Of a DNA stretch of 64,000 nt, positions 1-9,115 are shown one piece after another (positions within the stretch are counted from its first letter, which is position 1; every line of letters starts with the position of its first letter). The notes beneath the pieces are model-generated. The model ran no database searches. It was not told where the DNA came from and saw only the letters and a list, made by a program, of their open reading frames with translations. This stretch comes from Chlamydia sp. BM-2023 (lineage in GTDB: Bacteria > Chlamydiota > Chlamydiia > Chlamydiales > Chlamydiaceae): the NCBI RefSeq assembly GCF_964023145.1, contig NZ_CAXIED010000001.1:1262251-1326250 (forward strand). The letters are read 5' to 3'. A program made the position numbers and the translations under genes.

Positions 1-744
1 GTAACAGCTCAATCTATAGAATCTACGAATAGCTTCTCTGTTGAAAGCGATGCTTCTTTCAACTCTGACATCCAAGTTAAAGGAATTACATATGCCGCAG
101 GTTTGAATATCACTTCCACAAGAATGGGTGGGGAGATGTTAGGAGCAATAAACCTTCATGGAAACAGATTAAGCAATGTCGCTCGGCCTAGTCATGGCAC
201 TTCTCCTGTCCCAGCAAATTATATTCGTACACCTGAATATTTCTTTTGTTCGCTAGCTGCAGGAGGGAGAGTGGAAATTAGTTCCGGAATGATCCCTGTA
301 GATATTCTTGGCGAGAATAGGGTTATATACCAGTCCCAAGATGTTTCTTCTTGTCTTAGGTTCGTTGGATACAACGGGTCCGCTCCACAAAAAGTTCAAA
401 AAGGTGGCAATGCGGTGCAATTTCTAGCTAAAGGTACGTACATCATAGATTGCGCGCTTACAAAACGCTGGGGATGGAACAACGGTTGGGGAGGAACTAT
501 AAGCTTGGCAGATGGTAGTAGCCCAGTTAACACATACAGTTCAAACGACATGTACAGTGGGGGAGGTTATGCCGCAAGAGCAGGTTTAGGTACTGTTGTA
601 AGTTTTACGACAGACACTCCCAATCCCGACGGAGACTTAACTCCCGAAGGGAGGAAAAGAATTTTTCGAATAATGCACGGTGGACATAAAGCAACAATGT
701 CAGGTTTCTATTTTAGCGTTATTTTTTATCCAGAGAGGGGTTAG
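1..744 (+). CDS. Tail-fibre/C1q-like hypothetical protein, 5' end outside window
   Basis: The frame is open back to base 1, so this is the C-terminal 247 residues of a longer protein. Near the start it has a motif of the form GGEMxGxINLxGNRLSNVxxP, followed by a P-x-NYI element. This resembles the short repeat that ends many phage tail-fibre shafts and recurs twice in the protein at 21156-22523. The rest is a beta-rich, Gly/Trp-rich module (WGWNNGWGG near the middle) like that in the next two genes, with spacing that recalls a C1q/TNF-type fold; that is inference. It is 2 bases upstream of the next gene, so they probably form an operon. No signal peptide can be judged because the start is missing. 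Function unknown. Confidence 0.8.
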   Translation, partial: VTAQSIESTNSFSVESDASFNSDIQVKGITYAAGLNITSTRMGGEMLGAINLHGNRLSNVARPSHGTSPVPANYIRTPEYFFCSLAAGGRVEISSGMIPVDILGENRVIYQSQDVSSCLRFVGYNGSAPQKVQKGGNAVQFLAKGTYIIDCALTKRWGWNNGWGGTISLADGSSPVNTYSSNDMYSGGGYAARAGLGTVVSFTTDTPNPDGDLTPEGRKRIFRIMHGGHKATMSGFYFSVIFYPERG

Positions 745-746
745 AG

Positions 747-1580
747 ATGCAAAAAAAACAACAGATTAAAAGCTCTGCTCCTATTCCTGCAGATGAAGAA
801 GCAACAGGCGTTAAGGATCAAAATTTGTATTTTGATGGTGTAACTTTAGATATTTCCGGAAATTTAAGTATTGAAGACGAGTTTCTAGCTGGTTCAGTAA
901 CTGTAACAGATGAAGTAACTACAGATTGTGATTTTTTTGTAGGTGGTAACGTTTCGGGAAAACACGGAGTGAACCTGAATGCAACTACATTAAAGGGAGA
1001 TATGCTCATTACTGCTAATAATGATGAGAGTGTCCCTCTCTTTAATAACGTTTCAGACCCTCGTTCTCAACGCGATGCTATGACGTATAATTTTTATCAG
1101 AAAAATTCTGCTCAAACTTACAATTGTTGCTCAAGATGGTGGGGTAATTACTTCTTAGAAGGAGGAAAGTCAGTAGAAATTAAGCCCGGGTTTGCGGATA
1201 ATTATGAAAGTTCCTCTGCGCGGTATAGGAATTGCTTTGATGTCGAGGGAGCAAAAATCAGACTTAAATCCCCCGGGATTTATCAAGTCTCTTATCAAAT
1301 GACAAGAGCAGGTGGTTATCACAAAGGAAGTGATGAGCCAAATCTCTTTTTGCGGTTAAACAGAAATGAAGGGCTAGCTCAAGGATTATGTTGCTCAGAC
1401 ACTCGAGGACATAGCTATTGGGAGACAACGGGCACACCTTTATTCGCAGTATTCTCTATTACAGATTTATCAGGGGGACCATATATTGATGTTTATACAG
1501 AAATTGAGATTATTCCCTACTGCTCTGCTATCAGCGTAATTTGGTTCCCATTTGCAGCAAACTTTACCGAGGAGGATTAA
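747..1580 (+). CDS. Tail-fibre/C1q-like hypothetical protein
   Basis: A 277-residue protein in the same family as its two neighbours. The N-terminal 90 residues contain short beta-strand-like repeats (GVTLDISGNLSIEDEFLAG), then a NNVSDPRSQRDAM segment equivalent to the DP...DA motif at the end of tail-fibre shafts. The C-terminal half has the PGIYQVSYQMTRAGG element that lines up with the TYIIDCALTKRWGW and PKLFRITVVLSKHGGW stretches of its neighbours. It has no signal peptide and no membrane segment. The start ATG is 2 bases after the upstream stop and is preceded by GAGAGGGG, a good ribosome site. Probably a multimeric surface or secreted protein; function unknown. Confidence 0.8.
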   Translation: MQKKQQIKSSAPIPADEEATGVKDQNLYFDGVTLDISGNLSIEDEFLAGSVTVTDEVTTDCDFFVGGNVSGKHGVNLNATTLKGDMLITANNDESVPLFNNVSDPRSQRDAMTYNFYQKNSAQTYNCCSRWWGNYFLEGGKSVEIKPGFADNYESSSARYRNCFDVEGAKIRLKSPGIYQVSYQMTRAGGYHKGSDEPNLFLRLNRNEGLAQGLCCSDTRGHSYWETTGTPLFAVFSITDLSGGPYIDVYTEIEIIPYCSAISVIWFPFAANFTEED

Positions 1581-1584
1581 CATT

Positions 1585-2400
1585 ATGGCAGCACCTGATC
1601 CTAAAACTAAAATTAGTTTTCCTACCTTTGTGCGTTTTAATATTATCTCTCAGAATCTATCAGAAGAGAAAAAAAAGAAAGCTCTCGTAGTTACAAAAAA
1701 AATCACAGCACAAAATACCGATATTAACAAGCTAACAGCTACTAGTGGTGGGCTATCATGTAAGCAGGATTTATTTGTGGGCAATAAAATTTCCACTACT
1801 ATGGAGAAGAAAGGTGAAACGGTAGATTTTTACGGCAGAGTAAATTTAGTAAACCATACTGTTAAATATCAAGATAAGTCCTATTTTACAGGGCATTTAC
1901 AACAGTATCTTCCTTATACCACCTACCAAAAAACAGGATTAAAATATTCTATGCGTTATTCAGTTTCTGGAGGACATGTAGGGAGTGGAGACATTACCGG
2001 AGATGTTCGTTGGGATGCATTTGGCAAAGAGCAGGAAAAAATAGATGACTCTTGCGTGCGGATTGATAGCACTAATTCAGTAAAGCTGAATTTTAGCGCG
2101 AGTCGCGACGAGCCAAAACTATTTCGCATTACTGTTGTTTTGTCAAAACACGGAGGTTGGTTCGATAACGGTTGGGGAGGAAAAATGATGCTAATGGCCG
2201 TGGTTAATGATAGACAAACGTTGCTACAATGTGGCACTTGTGAAGGTACAAAATGGCAAAGACCAAAACCTATGCAATTTCCACCGGCAACTTTTTTAGC
2301 ACGAGATAACGGTTATTTCCTGATCCAAAAGCTAGACAAATCGTTTCGAGCGCAATTTTTCTCTTGGAATGTTGTGCAACTTCCTTTTTATGAACATTAA
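1585..2400 (+). CDS. Tail-fibre/C1q-like hypothetical protein
   Basis: I take the ATG at 1585 (MAAPDPKTK, 271 residues) because GAGGAGG lies just upstream at the end of the previous gene; a longer frame opens at 1552 but would overlap that gene. The N-terminal third is Lys/Thr-rich with beta-type repeats. The C-terminal part carries HGGWFDNGWGGKMML, nearly the same as the WGWNNGWGG module of the first gene. Last gene of a three-gene operon, followed by a hairpin terminator. No membrane segment or lipobox. Function not known; the family resemblance is by eye only. Confidence 0.8.
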   Translation: MAAPDPKTKISFPTFVRFNIISQNLSEEKKKKALVVTKKITAQNTDINKLTATSGGLSCKQDLFVGNKISTTMEKKGETVDFYGRVNLVNHTVKYQDKSYFTGHLQQYLPYTTYQKTGLKYSMRYSVSGGHVGSGDITGDVRWDAFGKEQEKIDDSCVRIDSTNSVKLNFSASRDEPKLFRITVVLSKHGGWFDNGWGGKMMLMAVVNDRQTLLQCGTCEGTKWQRPKPMQFPPATFLARDNGYFLIQKLDKSFRAQFFSWNVVQLPFYEH

Positions 2401-2425
2401 TAGGTTATCCTATTTGCTTATTGCA

Positions 2426-2460
2426 GCCCGGTTAAAATTTATACGCCGGGCGCTTTCTTT
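2426..2460 (+). terminator. Terminator of the tail-fibre-like operon
   Basis: Inverted repeat GCCCGG (2426-2431) / CCGGGC (2446-2451) followed by GCTTTCTTT. It lies between convergent genes and overlaps the last codons of rimO. Confidence 0.6.
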
Positions 2461-3821
2461 ATTACGCGACCTACAAGGTCATAACCAGCAAAACCTGTAA
2501 TCTCAATTAAGTAACGATCTCCAAATCCAGAAACAAGACGAGCCTCATTAACAATAATACAAGGATCTACCTCTGGAGCTTGTCCATAGAAACGGGCCGT
2601 TAACAAAAGCTCGCTATCAGGATGATACCCGTCAATAACAGCTTCAACAATTTGCCCAACAAGTAACTTGTTATGCTTATCGACATTTTTCTTTTGTACT
2701 TGAGAAAGCGTTTTCAACCTTTTTGATTTCACGATTTGAGATATCTGATCCGTCATCTGCGCAGCTGCTGAACCCTCTTCTTGAGAATAAGAGAAAATCC
2801 CCACATTATCAATCCATCCCTCTTTAACAAAATCAACCAAATCTTGAAATTCTTGATCTGTTTCTCCAGGAAAACCAACAATAAATGATGAGCGGATATA
2901 GATATGAGGAAGACGTGAGCGTAATTTAGTTAGTAGCTCAAGAATTTGCTCTCGAGAAGTTGTTCTGCGCATGCTTTTTAATACGCGATTGTTAATGTGT
3001 TGAAGAGGGATATCGACATAAGGAAGTAATCTAGGGTCTTTCTCCATAATATTAATGATATCGTCATCGACTTCATCGGGATATAAATATAACATCCTAA
3101 TCCAATAATCACCGGGCTCTTTAAGCAGCTCTTCCAAAACACTAGCTAAACGAGACTTTCTATCAGAAGAGATGTCTTTTCCATAGTCGCCTAAATCCTG
3201 AGCAATCAAAATGACTTCTTTAACTCCCATCTTTAGTAATAGACGGAATTCTTTAACAATTTGATCTAAGGGCTTACTTCTTAAGTCACCTTTAATAGAA
3301 GGAATAATACAAAAAGCACAGCGTTTACGACATCCTTCTGCTATCTTTAAATAAGCATAATGCTTAGGGGTTGATAACTTTCTAGGGATTTCTCCCATCT
3401 CTAAATAACTTTTTGAGGAGAGTTTTTCTCCTGATTCTTTAGACTCTATAGCAGATAGAATATGCTCAACATCTCCAGAACCCAAAACATAATGTATGTA
3501 GGGGAGCCAAGGTTTTAACTCTTCCTTATGCTTGGATACCATGCAGCCAGTTAATATAATCTTAGCGCTTTCTTTTTTCGTATCAATAATACGCTGGAGA
3601 TAACCCATAGATTCATCGCGGGCTGCTTTTAAAAATGCACAGGTATTAAGAATTAAATAGTCGGCTTCAGAGAGTGATTCAGTAGCCTCATAGCCCGCTT
3701 TTAATAAAATACCGAGCATAACCTCACTGTCTACAAGGTTTCTGGAGCATCCTAAACTAATAAAATGAATTTTATTCTTAGAAGTCGCCTGATTAAAAAA
3801 AACCTGTTCTTTAGTTGTCAT
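2439..3821 (-). CDS. rimO: Ribosomal protein S12 methylthiotransferase RimO
   Basis: Radical-SAM enzyme that methylthiolates an aspartate of ribosomal protein S12. The sequence shows the N-terminal UPF0004 domain with its three Fe-S cysteines (GCSRN, NTCAF, GCMVS), the radical-SAM motif CRKRCAFC, and a C-terminal TRAM-like segment. With the ATG at 3821 (MTTKEQ) the protein is 460 residues, normal for the family. The frame stays open to 3917, but that extension would run over the start of rpmG and lacks similarity to the family, so I reject it. It is divergent from rpmG and convergent with the preceding operon. Confidence 0.93.
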   Translation of the reverse strand: MTTKEQVFFNQATSKNKIHFISLGCSRNLVDSEVMLGILLKAGYEATESLSEADYLILNTCAFLKAARDESMGYLQRIIDTKKESAKIILTGCMVSKHKEELKPWLPYIHYVLGSGDVEHILSAIESKESGEKLSSKSYLEMGEIPRKLSTPKHYAYLKIAEGCRKRCAFCIIPSIKGDLRSKPLDQIVKEFRLLLKMGVKEVILIAQDLGDYGKDISSDRKSRLASVLEELLKEPGDYWIRMLYLYPDEVDDDIINIMEKDPRLLPYVDIPLQHINNRVLKSMRRTTSREQILELLTKLRSRLPHIYIRSSFIVGFPGETDQEFQDLVDFVKEGWIDNVGIFSYSQEEGSAAAQMTDQISQIVKSKRLKTLSQVQKKNVDKHNKLLVGQIVEAVIDGYHPDSELLLTARFYGQAPEVDPCIIVNEARLVSGFGDRYLIEITGFAGYDLVGRVIKKAPGV

Positions 3822-3919
3822 GAAGATTCTCTTGTAATTATAAGGAAGATTTCTTGATTCTTTTTGAAAATAAATATAGTATGATAAGCGATTTATCATT
3901 TTCTTGAAAGGATTCATCC

Positions 3920-4078
3920 ATGGCTAGTAAGAATCGTGAGATCATTAAACTAAAAAGTTCTGAAAGTTCCGATATGTACTGGACTGTTAAAAATAAAAGA
4001 AAAACAACCAGTCGACTAGAACTAAAAAAATATGATAGAAAACTGCGTAGACACGTAATCTTTAAAGAAGCCAAGTAA
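3920..4078 (+). CDS. rpmG: 50S ribosomal protein L33
   Basis: A 52-residue basic protein, MASKNREIIKLKSSESS..., with the L33 pattern SDMYWTVKNKRKTTSRLELKKYDRKLRRHVIFKE. It lacks the Cys-x-x-Cys pairs of zinc-binding L33 forms. The start ATG follows GAAAGGATTC. Structural protein of the large ribosomal subunit. It probably shares a transcript with the Lol transporter genes, which begin 48 bases downstream. Confidence 0.95.
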   Translation: MASKNREIIKLKSSESSDMYWTVKNKRKTTSRLELKKYDRKLRRHVIFKEAK

Positions 4079-4126
4079 AAAAATCTATTTACCTGCTAGC
4101 TTCTATTATAAGTTGTTGAGTAGGTC

Positions 4127-5638
4127 ATGAAATTAGAACTTCTAATAGCATTTAAGTATCTAATACCAAGGAGAAAGAGGTTATCTTCTGCCATTGTTTC
4201 TTTGTTTTCAATAGGCATTATCTCTCTAGTCACTTGGTTATCCATAGTGTTTATTTCTGTAATATATGGTTTAGAACAACGATGGATACATGATCTTTCC
4301 CAGCTTCATTCTCCAGTAAAAATTTTACCATCATCAGCGTACTATGATTCCTACTACTATCAAGTAGATAGGCATTCAGATCTTTCGCAATACACAACCA
4401 AAACCATAGGAGAGAAGCTTGCCTCTTCTATTATAGATCCCTACGATCCTAATTTAGACTATTCTCTTCCTGAAAATTTTCCAGATCCTGATAAAAATGA
4501 AAGCGGAGAGTTAAAAGATCCCGTAAAGATCGCTTTTGAAGTGTTAACTCCCTATCTGCAAAACAATCATGCGCAGCTTCTAGAATACGAAGAGGGTATT
4601 GGTCATGTGCAGATGGATAGAATTGCCAACCCTAATAAGTCAGAACCTAGGAGTTTTTCTCAGTTTGTGGCTTATCCATCGGATCAAATATACCAAGATC
4701 GTGTTCTTCCCTATGAGCAGACTGATTATAGCTCAGAAGTCCTAAACCCCTTTAACTGCTCTTCAGAAGGGTGGGAAAAAGATTTCATAAATCTACAAAA
4801 TGAATATCGCGGGGCTTCTATTATTCTGCCCCTTACTTACCGTGATATGGGTTATAGGGTAGGGGACAAGGGAAACTTCAACATTTTTTCACCAGAAAAT
4901 CAAAAAGAAATCAAACATCCTTTTTGTGTTATAGGATTTTATAATCCTGGACTATCTCCCATGGGGAGTAAAATCGTATTTATTGATATGGAGCTAGCCT
5001 CCACTATACGTTCAGAATCTAGCGGATTAGGAATGAATAATGGATTGCACGTTTTCTTCCAAAACACTAAGCAAATTACTCCTATCAAAAGTCATATTGA
5101 AGAGATCCTTAATCAAGCGGGCTTAAATAACTATTGGGAAGTAACCTCTCTATACGATTATCAGTATTTCAAACCTATTCTAGATCAGCTGCGTAGTGAT
5201 CAAATCCTATTTCTTTTGGTCTCTATCATTATTCTAATCGTAGCCTGCTCTAATGTTGTAACTATGTCTATTCTTCTCGTAAATAATAAGAAAAAAGAAA
5301 TAGGTATTCTTAAGGCTATGGGAACACCTTCAAGAAGCTTAAAAATTATTTTCGGCCTTTGTGGAGCATTCTCAGGAGGAATTGGAGTTGTCCTCGGAAC
5401 AGTACTCGCTGTTTTAACAATGAAAAATCTTTCCATAATTACGAAGGGATTAAGTTACCTACAGGGAAGAGAAGCTTTTAACTCTACATTCTTTGGACAA
5501 AGCTTGCCTCAGGAGATACACGTCCCAACAATTGTCATGCTAGGTCTAGGCACCTTAGTTTTAGCAGCTGTTTCAGGAGCTTTACCAGCAAGAAAAGTCG
5601 CAAAGATGCATGTTTCTGATATCTTGAAAGCGGAATAA
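4127..5638 (+). CDS. Lipoprotein-releasing ABC transporter permease, LolE/LolC type
   Basis: A 503-residue MacB/FtsX-type permease. It has one membrane helix near residues 20-48, a large periplasmic domain to about residue 360, then three helices in the C-terminal 140 residues; the loop NNKKKEIGILKAMGTPSRSL is the coupling region that contacts the ATPase. It lies 2 bases upstream of lolD. Only one permease is present here, so it probably works as a homodimer in place of the LolC/LolE pair, moving lipoproteins out of the inner membrane. The start MKLELLIAFKYLIPRRK is typical of the family. LolC and LolE cannot be told apart by eye. Confidence 0.88.
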   Translation: MKLELLIAFKYLIPRRKRLSSAIVSLFSIGIISLVTWLSIVFISVIYGLEQRWIHDLSQLHSPVKILPSSAYYDSYYYQVDRHSDLSQYTTKTIGEKLASSIIDPYDPNLDYSLPENFPDPDKNESGELKDPVKIAFEVLTPYLQNNHAQLLEYEEGIGHVQMDRIANPNKSEPRSFSQFVAYPSDQIYQDRVLPYEQTDYSSEVLNPFNCSSEGWEKDFINLQNEYRGASIILPLTYRDMGYRVGDKGNFNIFSPENQKEIKHPFCVIGFYNPGLSPMGSKIVFIDMELASTIRSESSGLGMNNGLHVFFQNTKQITPIKSHIEEILNQAGLNNYWEVTSLYDYQYFKPILDQLRSDQILFLLVSIIILIVACSNVVTMSILLVNNKKKEIGILKAMGTPSRSLKIIFGLCGAFSGGIGVVLGTVLAVLTMKNLSIITKGLSYLQGREAFNSTFFGQSLPQEIHVPTIVMLGLGTLVLAAVSGALPARKVAKMHVSDILKAE

Positions 5639-5640
5639 TT

Positions 5641-6312
5641 ATGTCACCACTCATTGAAGCTAAAAATCTTTCCAAGGTTATTCAACACAGCAATCAAGAT
5701 CTGCAGATACTGCGGGATGTAAACCTTATCTTATATCCTGGAGAAGTCGTTGCTATTACAGGAGCCTCAGGAAATGGGAAAAGTACTTTACTGCATCTCT
5801 TAGGAACCCTAGATACCCCATCATCTGGGGAATTGCTTTTTTTAGGTAAAGATAAGGAAAGCTATAACCTACCCGTCTTTAGAAATCAGCACATAGGCTT
5901 TATTTTTCAAAACTTCTACCTTTTAGAAGATGATACTGTAATAAACAACGTTCTAACTCCTGCAAGCATTGCTAGGAAAAGTGTTAGAAAAGGCTCCGAA
6001 GCATATGAAAAAGCTGGAGAACTTGTGGAATCTGTAGGATTGTCTCATCGTATACATGCGCGCTGTTGCAACCTATCCGGAGGAGAAAAACAACGTGTCG
6101 CTATTGCTAGAGCATTAATGAATGACCCTTCTATTTTACTTGCTGACGAGCCTTCAGGAAACCTAGACGATCAGACATCAGAACATATTCACAATCTCTT
6201 GCTTTCCCAAGCAAAAAAATCACGCGGAGTGCTTATTGTGACACACAATAAGCAACTCTCACGTCAATGCTCTCGTCAGGGAGTTTTGCAAAATGGAGAA
6301 CTAGTATTTTAG
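5641..6312 (+). CDS. lolD: Lipoprotein-releasing ABC transporter ATP-binding protein LolD
   Basis: A 223-residue ABC ATPase. Visible motifs are Walker A GASGNGKST, Q-loop FQNFYLLEDDTV, signature LSGGEKQR and Walker B ILLADEPSGNLD, followed by the switch histidine in VTHNK. The LLxDxTVxxNV segment after the Q-loop is characteristic of the LolD/MacB/FtsE group. It follows the permease with a 2-base gap and supplies energy for lipoprotein release. Its stop is only 8 bases from the stop of the convergent gene. Confidence 0.93.
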   Translation: MSPLIEAKNLSKVIQHSNQDLQILRDVNLILYPGEVVAITGASGNGKSTLLHLLGTLDTPSSGELLFLGKDKESYNLPVFRNQHIGFIFQNFYLLEDDTVINNVLTPASIARKSVRKGSEAYEKAGELVESVGLSHRIHARCCNLSGGEKQRVAIARALMNDPSILLADEPSGNLDDQTSEHIHNLLLSQAKKSRGVLIVTHNKQLSRQCSRQGVLQNGELVF

Positions 6313-6320
6313 GAAAAGCG

Positions 6321-7595
6321 TCATTCTAACTTCGCTCCAGTAGTAAAATCTATCGTATACTGAGGTAAGCGGTTTATAGCTTCTTCATGTAATGTATCCA
6401 GTACAGGATGGTAACGAGCTTGCCTTAGAAAATATTTGATGATCCTTTTGTCAGGATTGCTAATTTCTCGATTTTCAAGAGCTTCCTGAGTTAAACCTAG
6501 TCTATCGAAATCTTTCCAAGAAGTAAGAGAAATAAGAGGTTCATATAAATGGTGGTTCTCATCAGAAATTTCATTAAGGCAGGGAACCGCAAACATACGC
6601 AATTTTTGTCGATTTCCATCAAAAGCACACAAGCGATCCCAGAAGCCAGAATTCATAGCCTGAATTAAACACAGCTGCTCCCAAGAAACTCCATGGACAC
6701 ATAGCTGTAATAAATACTTATCAATGTCTTTGGAAAAAGCTTCGGCGTCAATGCTTTCATTTTCAGGAAGTTTCTGTTGAGCGTGTTCCCGACAAGCTTC
6801 GCATAGCTGTCTCTTGATTGGTTTTAAAGCAGAGTTATGCCAATCTTCATTTTGACAATGCCAAGCAAGAAGGGCAAAATCCTCCTTGCTAATCTGTGTG
6901 GCAATAAGATGAGTATGAGAAACAAAAATCGAGTCTGTGTTCTTGCCACAACCTGCCCTTCCTAGCCAATAGGCAGCTTTTTCTTCGGGGGTAAGATTTC
7001 TTCTATATTCCAGAGGTGGGCGAGGAGCTATGTTTATAAATTCCCTTAACCAATACAAGGGACAATGCTGAAGCAAAATAGAGTCTAATGACTTTAACTG
7101 CTGCGCTTCAAGATTATCTAGCAACTTAGAAATGCCAAATTTTGTCACAGCAATCCTTAACTTCCTAGGAAATGTATCCACATATTTTAGAAAATAAAGA
7201 GCATCACAATCAGCGTTTTCTTCCAAGGCATTAATCAGCAAACGTGTCTCGCCAATCGTTAAATGTTTTTTATCAATAAGATTACAAAGTACAGGAGGGT
7301 AATTATCCCCTAAAATTTCTCTGAGCCCTTTGGAAAAATTCGATCTTGTATAATGCGCTAAAACAGCAATAATAAGTAACGCTATGGCAATAGTCCCGAA
7401 AATTCCTGACAAAATAAAACTCGTAGAAACACCAAGAATAATGGCAGGAATTATAGAAATTAAAGCACTTAAAATTGCTAACGCTGTCATAACCAAAGCA
7501 GCAATCACACGATCTTGAGTGCGTTTTTCAAAAGGATATGATGCGTGGCAACGGCAATCATTTTTTAAAAGAGAATGCAAAACGATCCCTGACAT
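6321..7595 (-). CDS. Chlamydia-specific membrane protein, possible Inc (DUF1389-like)
   Basis: I choose the ATG at 7595 (MSGIVLHSLL, 424 residues), which has AGGGTG six bases upstream. Residues 29-55 and 58-81 form a bilobed hydrophobic hairpin, the hallmark of inclusion-membrane proteins. The following 340 residues are soluble, helical and rich in Leu, Cys and His, with CWHCQNED-type segments and repeated LL.L motifs. From memory it looks like the Chlamydia-only family called DUF1389; that label is tentative. It stands alone, convergent with lolD and divergent from rplM. Function unknown. Confidence 0.75.
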   Translation of the reverse strand: MSGIVLHSLLKNDCRCHASYPFEKRTQDRVIAALVMTALAILSALISIIPAIILGVSTSFILSGIFGTIAIALLIIAVLAHYTRSNFSKGLREILGDNYPPVLCNLIDKKHLTIGETRLLINALEENADCDALYFLKYVDTFPRKLRIAVTKFGISKLLDNLEAQQLKSLDSILLQHCPLYWLREFINIAPRPPLEYRRNLTPEEKAAYWLGRAGCGKNTDSIFVSHTHLIATQISKEDFALLAWHCQNEDWHNSALKPIKRQLCEACREHAQQKLPENESIDAEAFSKDIDKYLLQLCVHGVSWEQLCLIQAMNSGFWDRLCAFDGNRQKLRMFAVPCLNEISDENHHLYEPLISLTSWKDFDRLGLTQEALENREISNPDKRIIKYFLRQARYHPVLDTLHEEAINRLPQYTIDFTTGAKLE

Positions 7596-8118
7596 AATAA
7601 ACACCCTAAAACTTACAGTATTGTGTAGTTGAAATATGACGGAGTTCTTTGAAGAGTAGGATCTTTATAGATCCTAAAGTGGATATCTGTAGCCACACAT
7701 CTAAAATATAGAAGGTGACATGGTCGCTATGGCGAAGATTATATCTATAAATTAGTTCTACTAAAAACTTTATTATGAATAAGAGAATTTTTTATTTGAT
7801 AGGGGTTTGAAGGTGAGTTTCTTAAAAAAATAAATGTGATGAAGAAAAGATGTTAATTGGATTTTGGTAAATAAAAAAATAAAGCTATCTTATTTAGAGT
7901 AAATAGGATTTAATTGATAGCAAACAATAAGCAGGGAAAGCTTCTCACACAGTCGTTTAAGCAGGATAAGAAGTTTTCATTTTCTTCAAAAAAAGATAGG
8001 GAAGATATATTAACTATCTTTTGGAAAGATAGTCCAAGACTGCTTTTGTTGCTTTTTATTTGGAAAAAAAATTGCACAAATTTATAATTCCCCCTTCTGA
8101 TAAGGCGGTTATATTACT
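7596..8118. other. Intergenic region before rplM (523 bases)
   Basis: No coding frame that I believe. It holds two perfect inverted repeats: TAGGATCT-TTAT-AGATCCTA at 7657-7676, and ACTATCTTT-TGG-AAAGATAGT at 8013-8033 just upstream of the rplM promoter. Neither is followed by a T-run in the sense of a flanking gene, so they may be operators or RNA-processing sites rather than terminators. Confidence 0.5.
8060..8088 (+). promoter_or_regulatory. Sigma66-type promoter of rplM-rpsI
   Basis: TTGGAA (8060-8065), 17-base spacer, TATAAT (8083-8088), ending 30 bases before the rplM start. Confidence 0.75.
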
Positions 8119-8571
8119 ATGGAAAAAAGAAAAGACACGAAAACAACCCTAGCCAAGGCATCTGATGATCAGCAGAAGTCTTGGTATGTTATCGATGCTA
8201 CAGGAAAAACTTTAGGGAGACTTTCCTCAGAAGTCGCCAAAATTTTACGAGGCAAGCATAAAGTAACTTATACGCCTCACGTAGCCATGGGTGATGGTGT
8301 TATCGTTATCAATGCTGAAAAAGTGCATTTGACAGGGGCTAAAAAAGCTCAAAAAATATATCGATACTATACTGGATATATTTCAGGAATGCGTGAAATT
8401 CCTTTTGAAACTATGATATCTAAGAAGCCTTCTTATATTATCGAGCACGCAATTAAAGGTATGATGCCTAAGACTCGTTTGGGTAAGCGTCAGTTAAAGT
8501 CTTTACGCATCTTAAAAGGTGATAGCTACAAGACATTTGAATCTCAGAAGCCGATTTTATTAGATGTTTAA
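8119..8571 (+). CDS. rplM: 50S ribosomal protein L13
   Basis: A 150-residue L13 protein: [27 protein letters not shown] near the N-terminus, then [30 protein letters not shown], and [18 protein letters not shown] towards the C-terminus. An N-terminal extension of about 20 residues ([10 protein letters not shown]...) precedes the conserved core. It is co-transcribed with rpsI, 13 bases downstream, the usual pairing in bacteria. In C. trachomatis, as I recall, this pair directly follows accC; here accC is 24 kb away. Confidence 0.96.
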   Translation: MEKRKDTKTTLAKASDDQQKSWYVIDATGKTLGRLSSEVAKILRGKHKVTYTPHVAMGDGVIVINAEKVHLTGAKKAQKIYRYYTGYISGMREIPFETMISKKPSYIIEHAIKGMMPKTRLGKRQLKSLRILKGDSYKTFESQKPILLDV

Positions 8572-8584
8572 TTTGGGGTAAGTT

Positions 8585-8986
8585 GTGGTAAAAAGTACAA
8601 TACAAGAATCAGTAGCAACAGGAAGAAGAAAGCAAGCAGTATCTAGCGTACGCCTTCGTCCAGGAACTGGTAAAATTGACGTTAATGGAAAAGCTTTTGA
8701 AGATTATTTTCCATTAGAAATCCAAAGAGTTACTATTCTTTCCCCTTTGAAAGTTCTCGGAAACATCGAAGAATTTGATTTGATTATCCGAATCAACGGT
8801 GGTGGAATTCAGGGACAAGTTATTGCTACACGATTAGGTTTGGCAAGAGCTTTGTTAAAAAAGAATGTTGATTCTAAGCAAGAGTTAAAAAGTCACGGTT
8901 TTCTAACTAGAGATCCTAGAAAGAAAGAACGTAAGAAATACGGACATAAAAAAGCACGTAAGAGCTTCCAATTCTCTAAACGTTAG
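8585..8986 (+). CDS. rpsI: 30S ribosomal protein S9
   Basis: A 133-residue S9 protein starting at a GTG. It shows the conserved [21 protein letters not shown] start, [19 protein letters not shown] in the middle, and the basic tail [24 protein letters not shown], whose last residues reach the ribosomal P site in known structures. Second gene of the rplM operon, ended by a strong hairpin terminator. Confidence 0.96.
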   Translation: MVKSTIQESVATGRRKQAVSSVRLRPGTGKIDVNGKAFEDYFPLEIQRVTILSPLKVLGNIEEFDLIIRINGGGIQGQVIATRLGLARALLKKNVDSKQELKSHGFLTRDPRKKERKKYGHKKARKSFQFSKR

Positions 8987-9007
8987 ATCTGTTTTCATCA
9001 TAATAAA

Positions 9008-9050
9008 AGCAGGCGAGAGTATCTTATGGATAAGATCGCCTGCTTTTTTA
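9008..9050 (+). terminator. Terminator of rplM-rpsI
   Basis: AGCAGGCGA (9008-9016) pairs with TCGCCTGCT (9036-9044), with an inner ATCTTAT/ATAAGAT stem, followed by TTTTTTA. It is the strongest intrinsic terminator in the window. Confidence 0.9.
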
Positions 9051-9115
9051 TTTCTTAAGCAGTTCTCTTAGAGAATGCTTTTAAAATCATCTAAATTATA
9101 AAATTAGTTTTTTAT

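Noticed and set aside
3822..4074. Minus-strand open frames running across rpmG, including an extension of rimO to 3917
   Set aside because: rpmG on the plus strand is a clear ribosomal gene, and the extension of RimO has no family counterpart; these are shadow frames.
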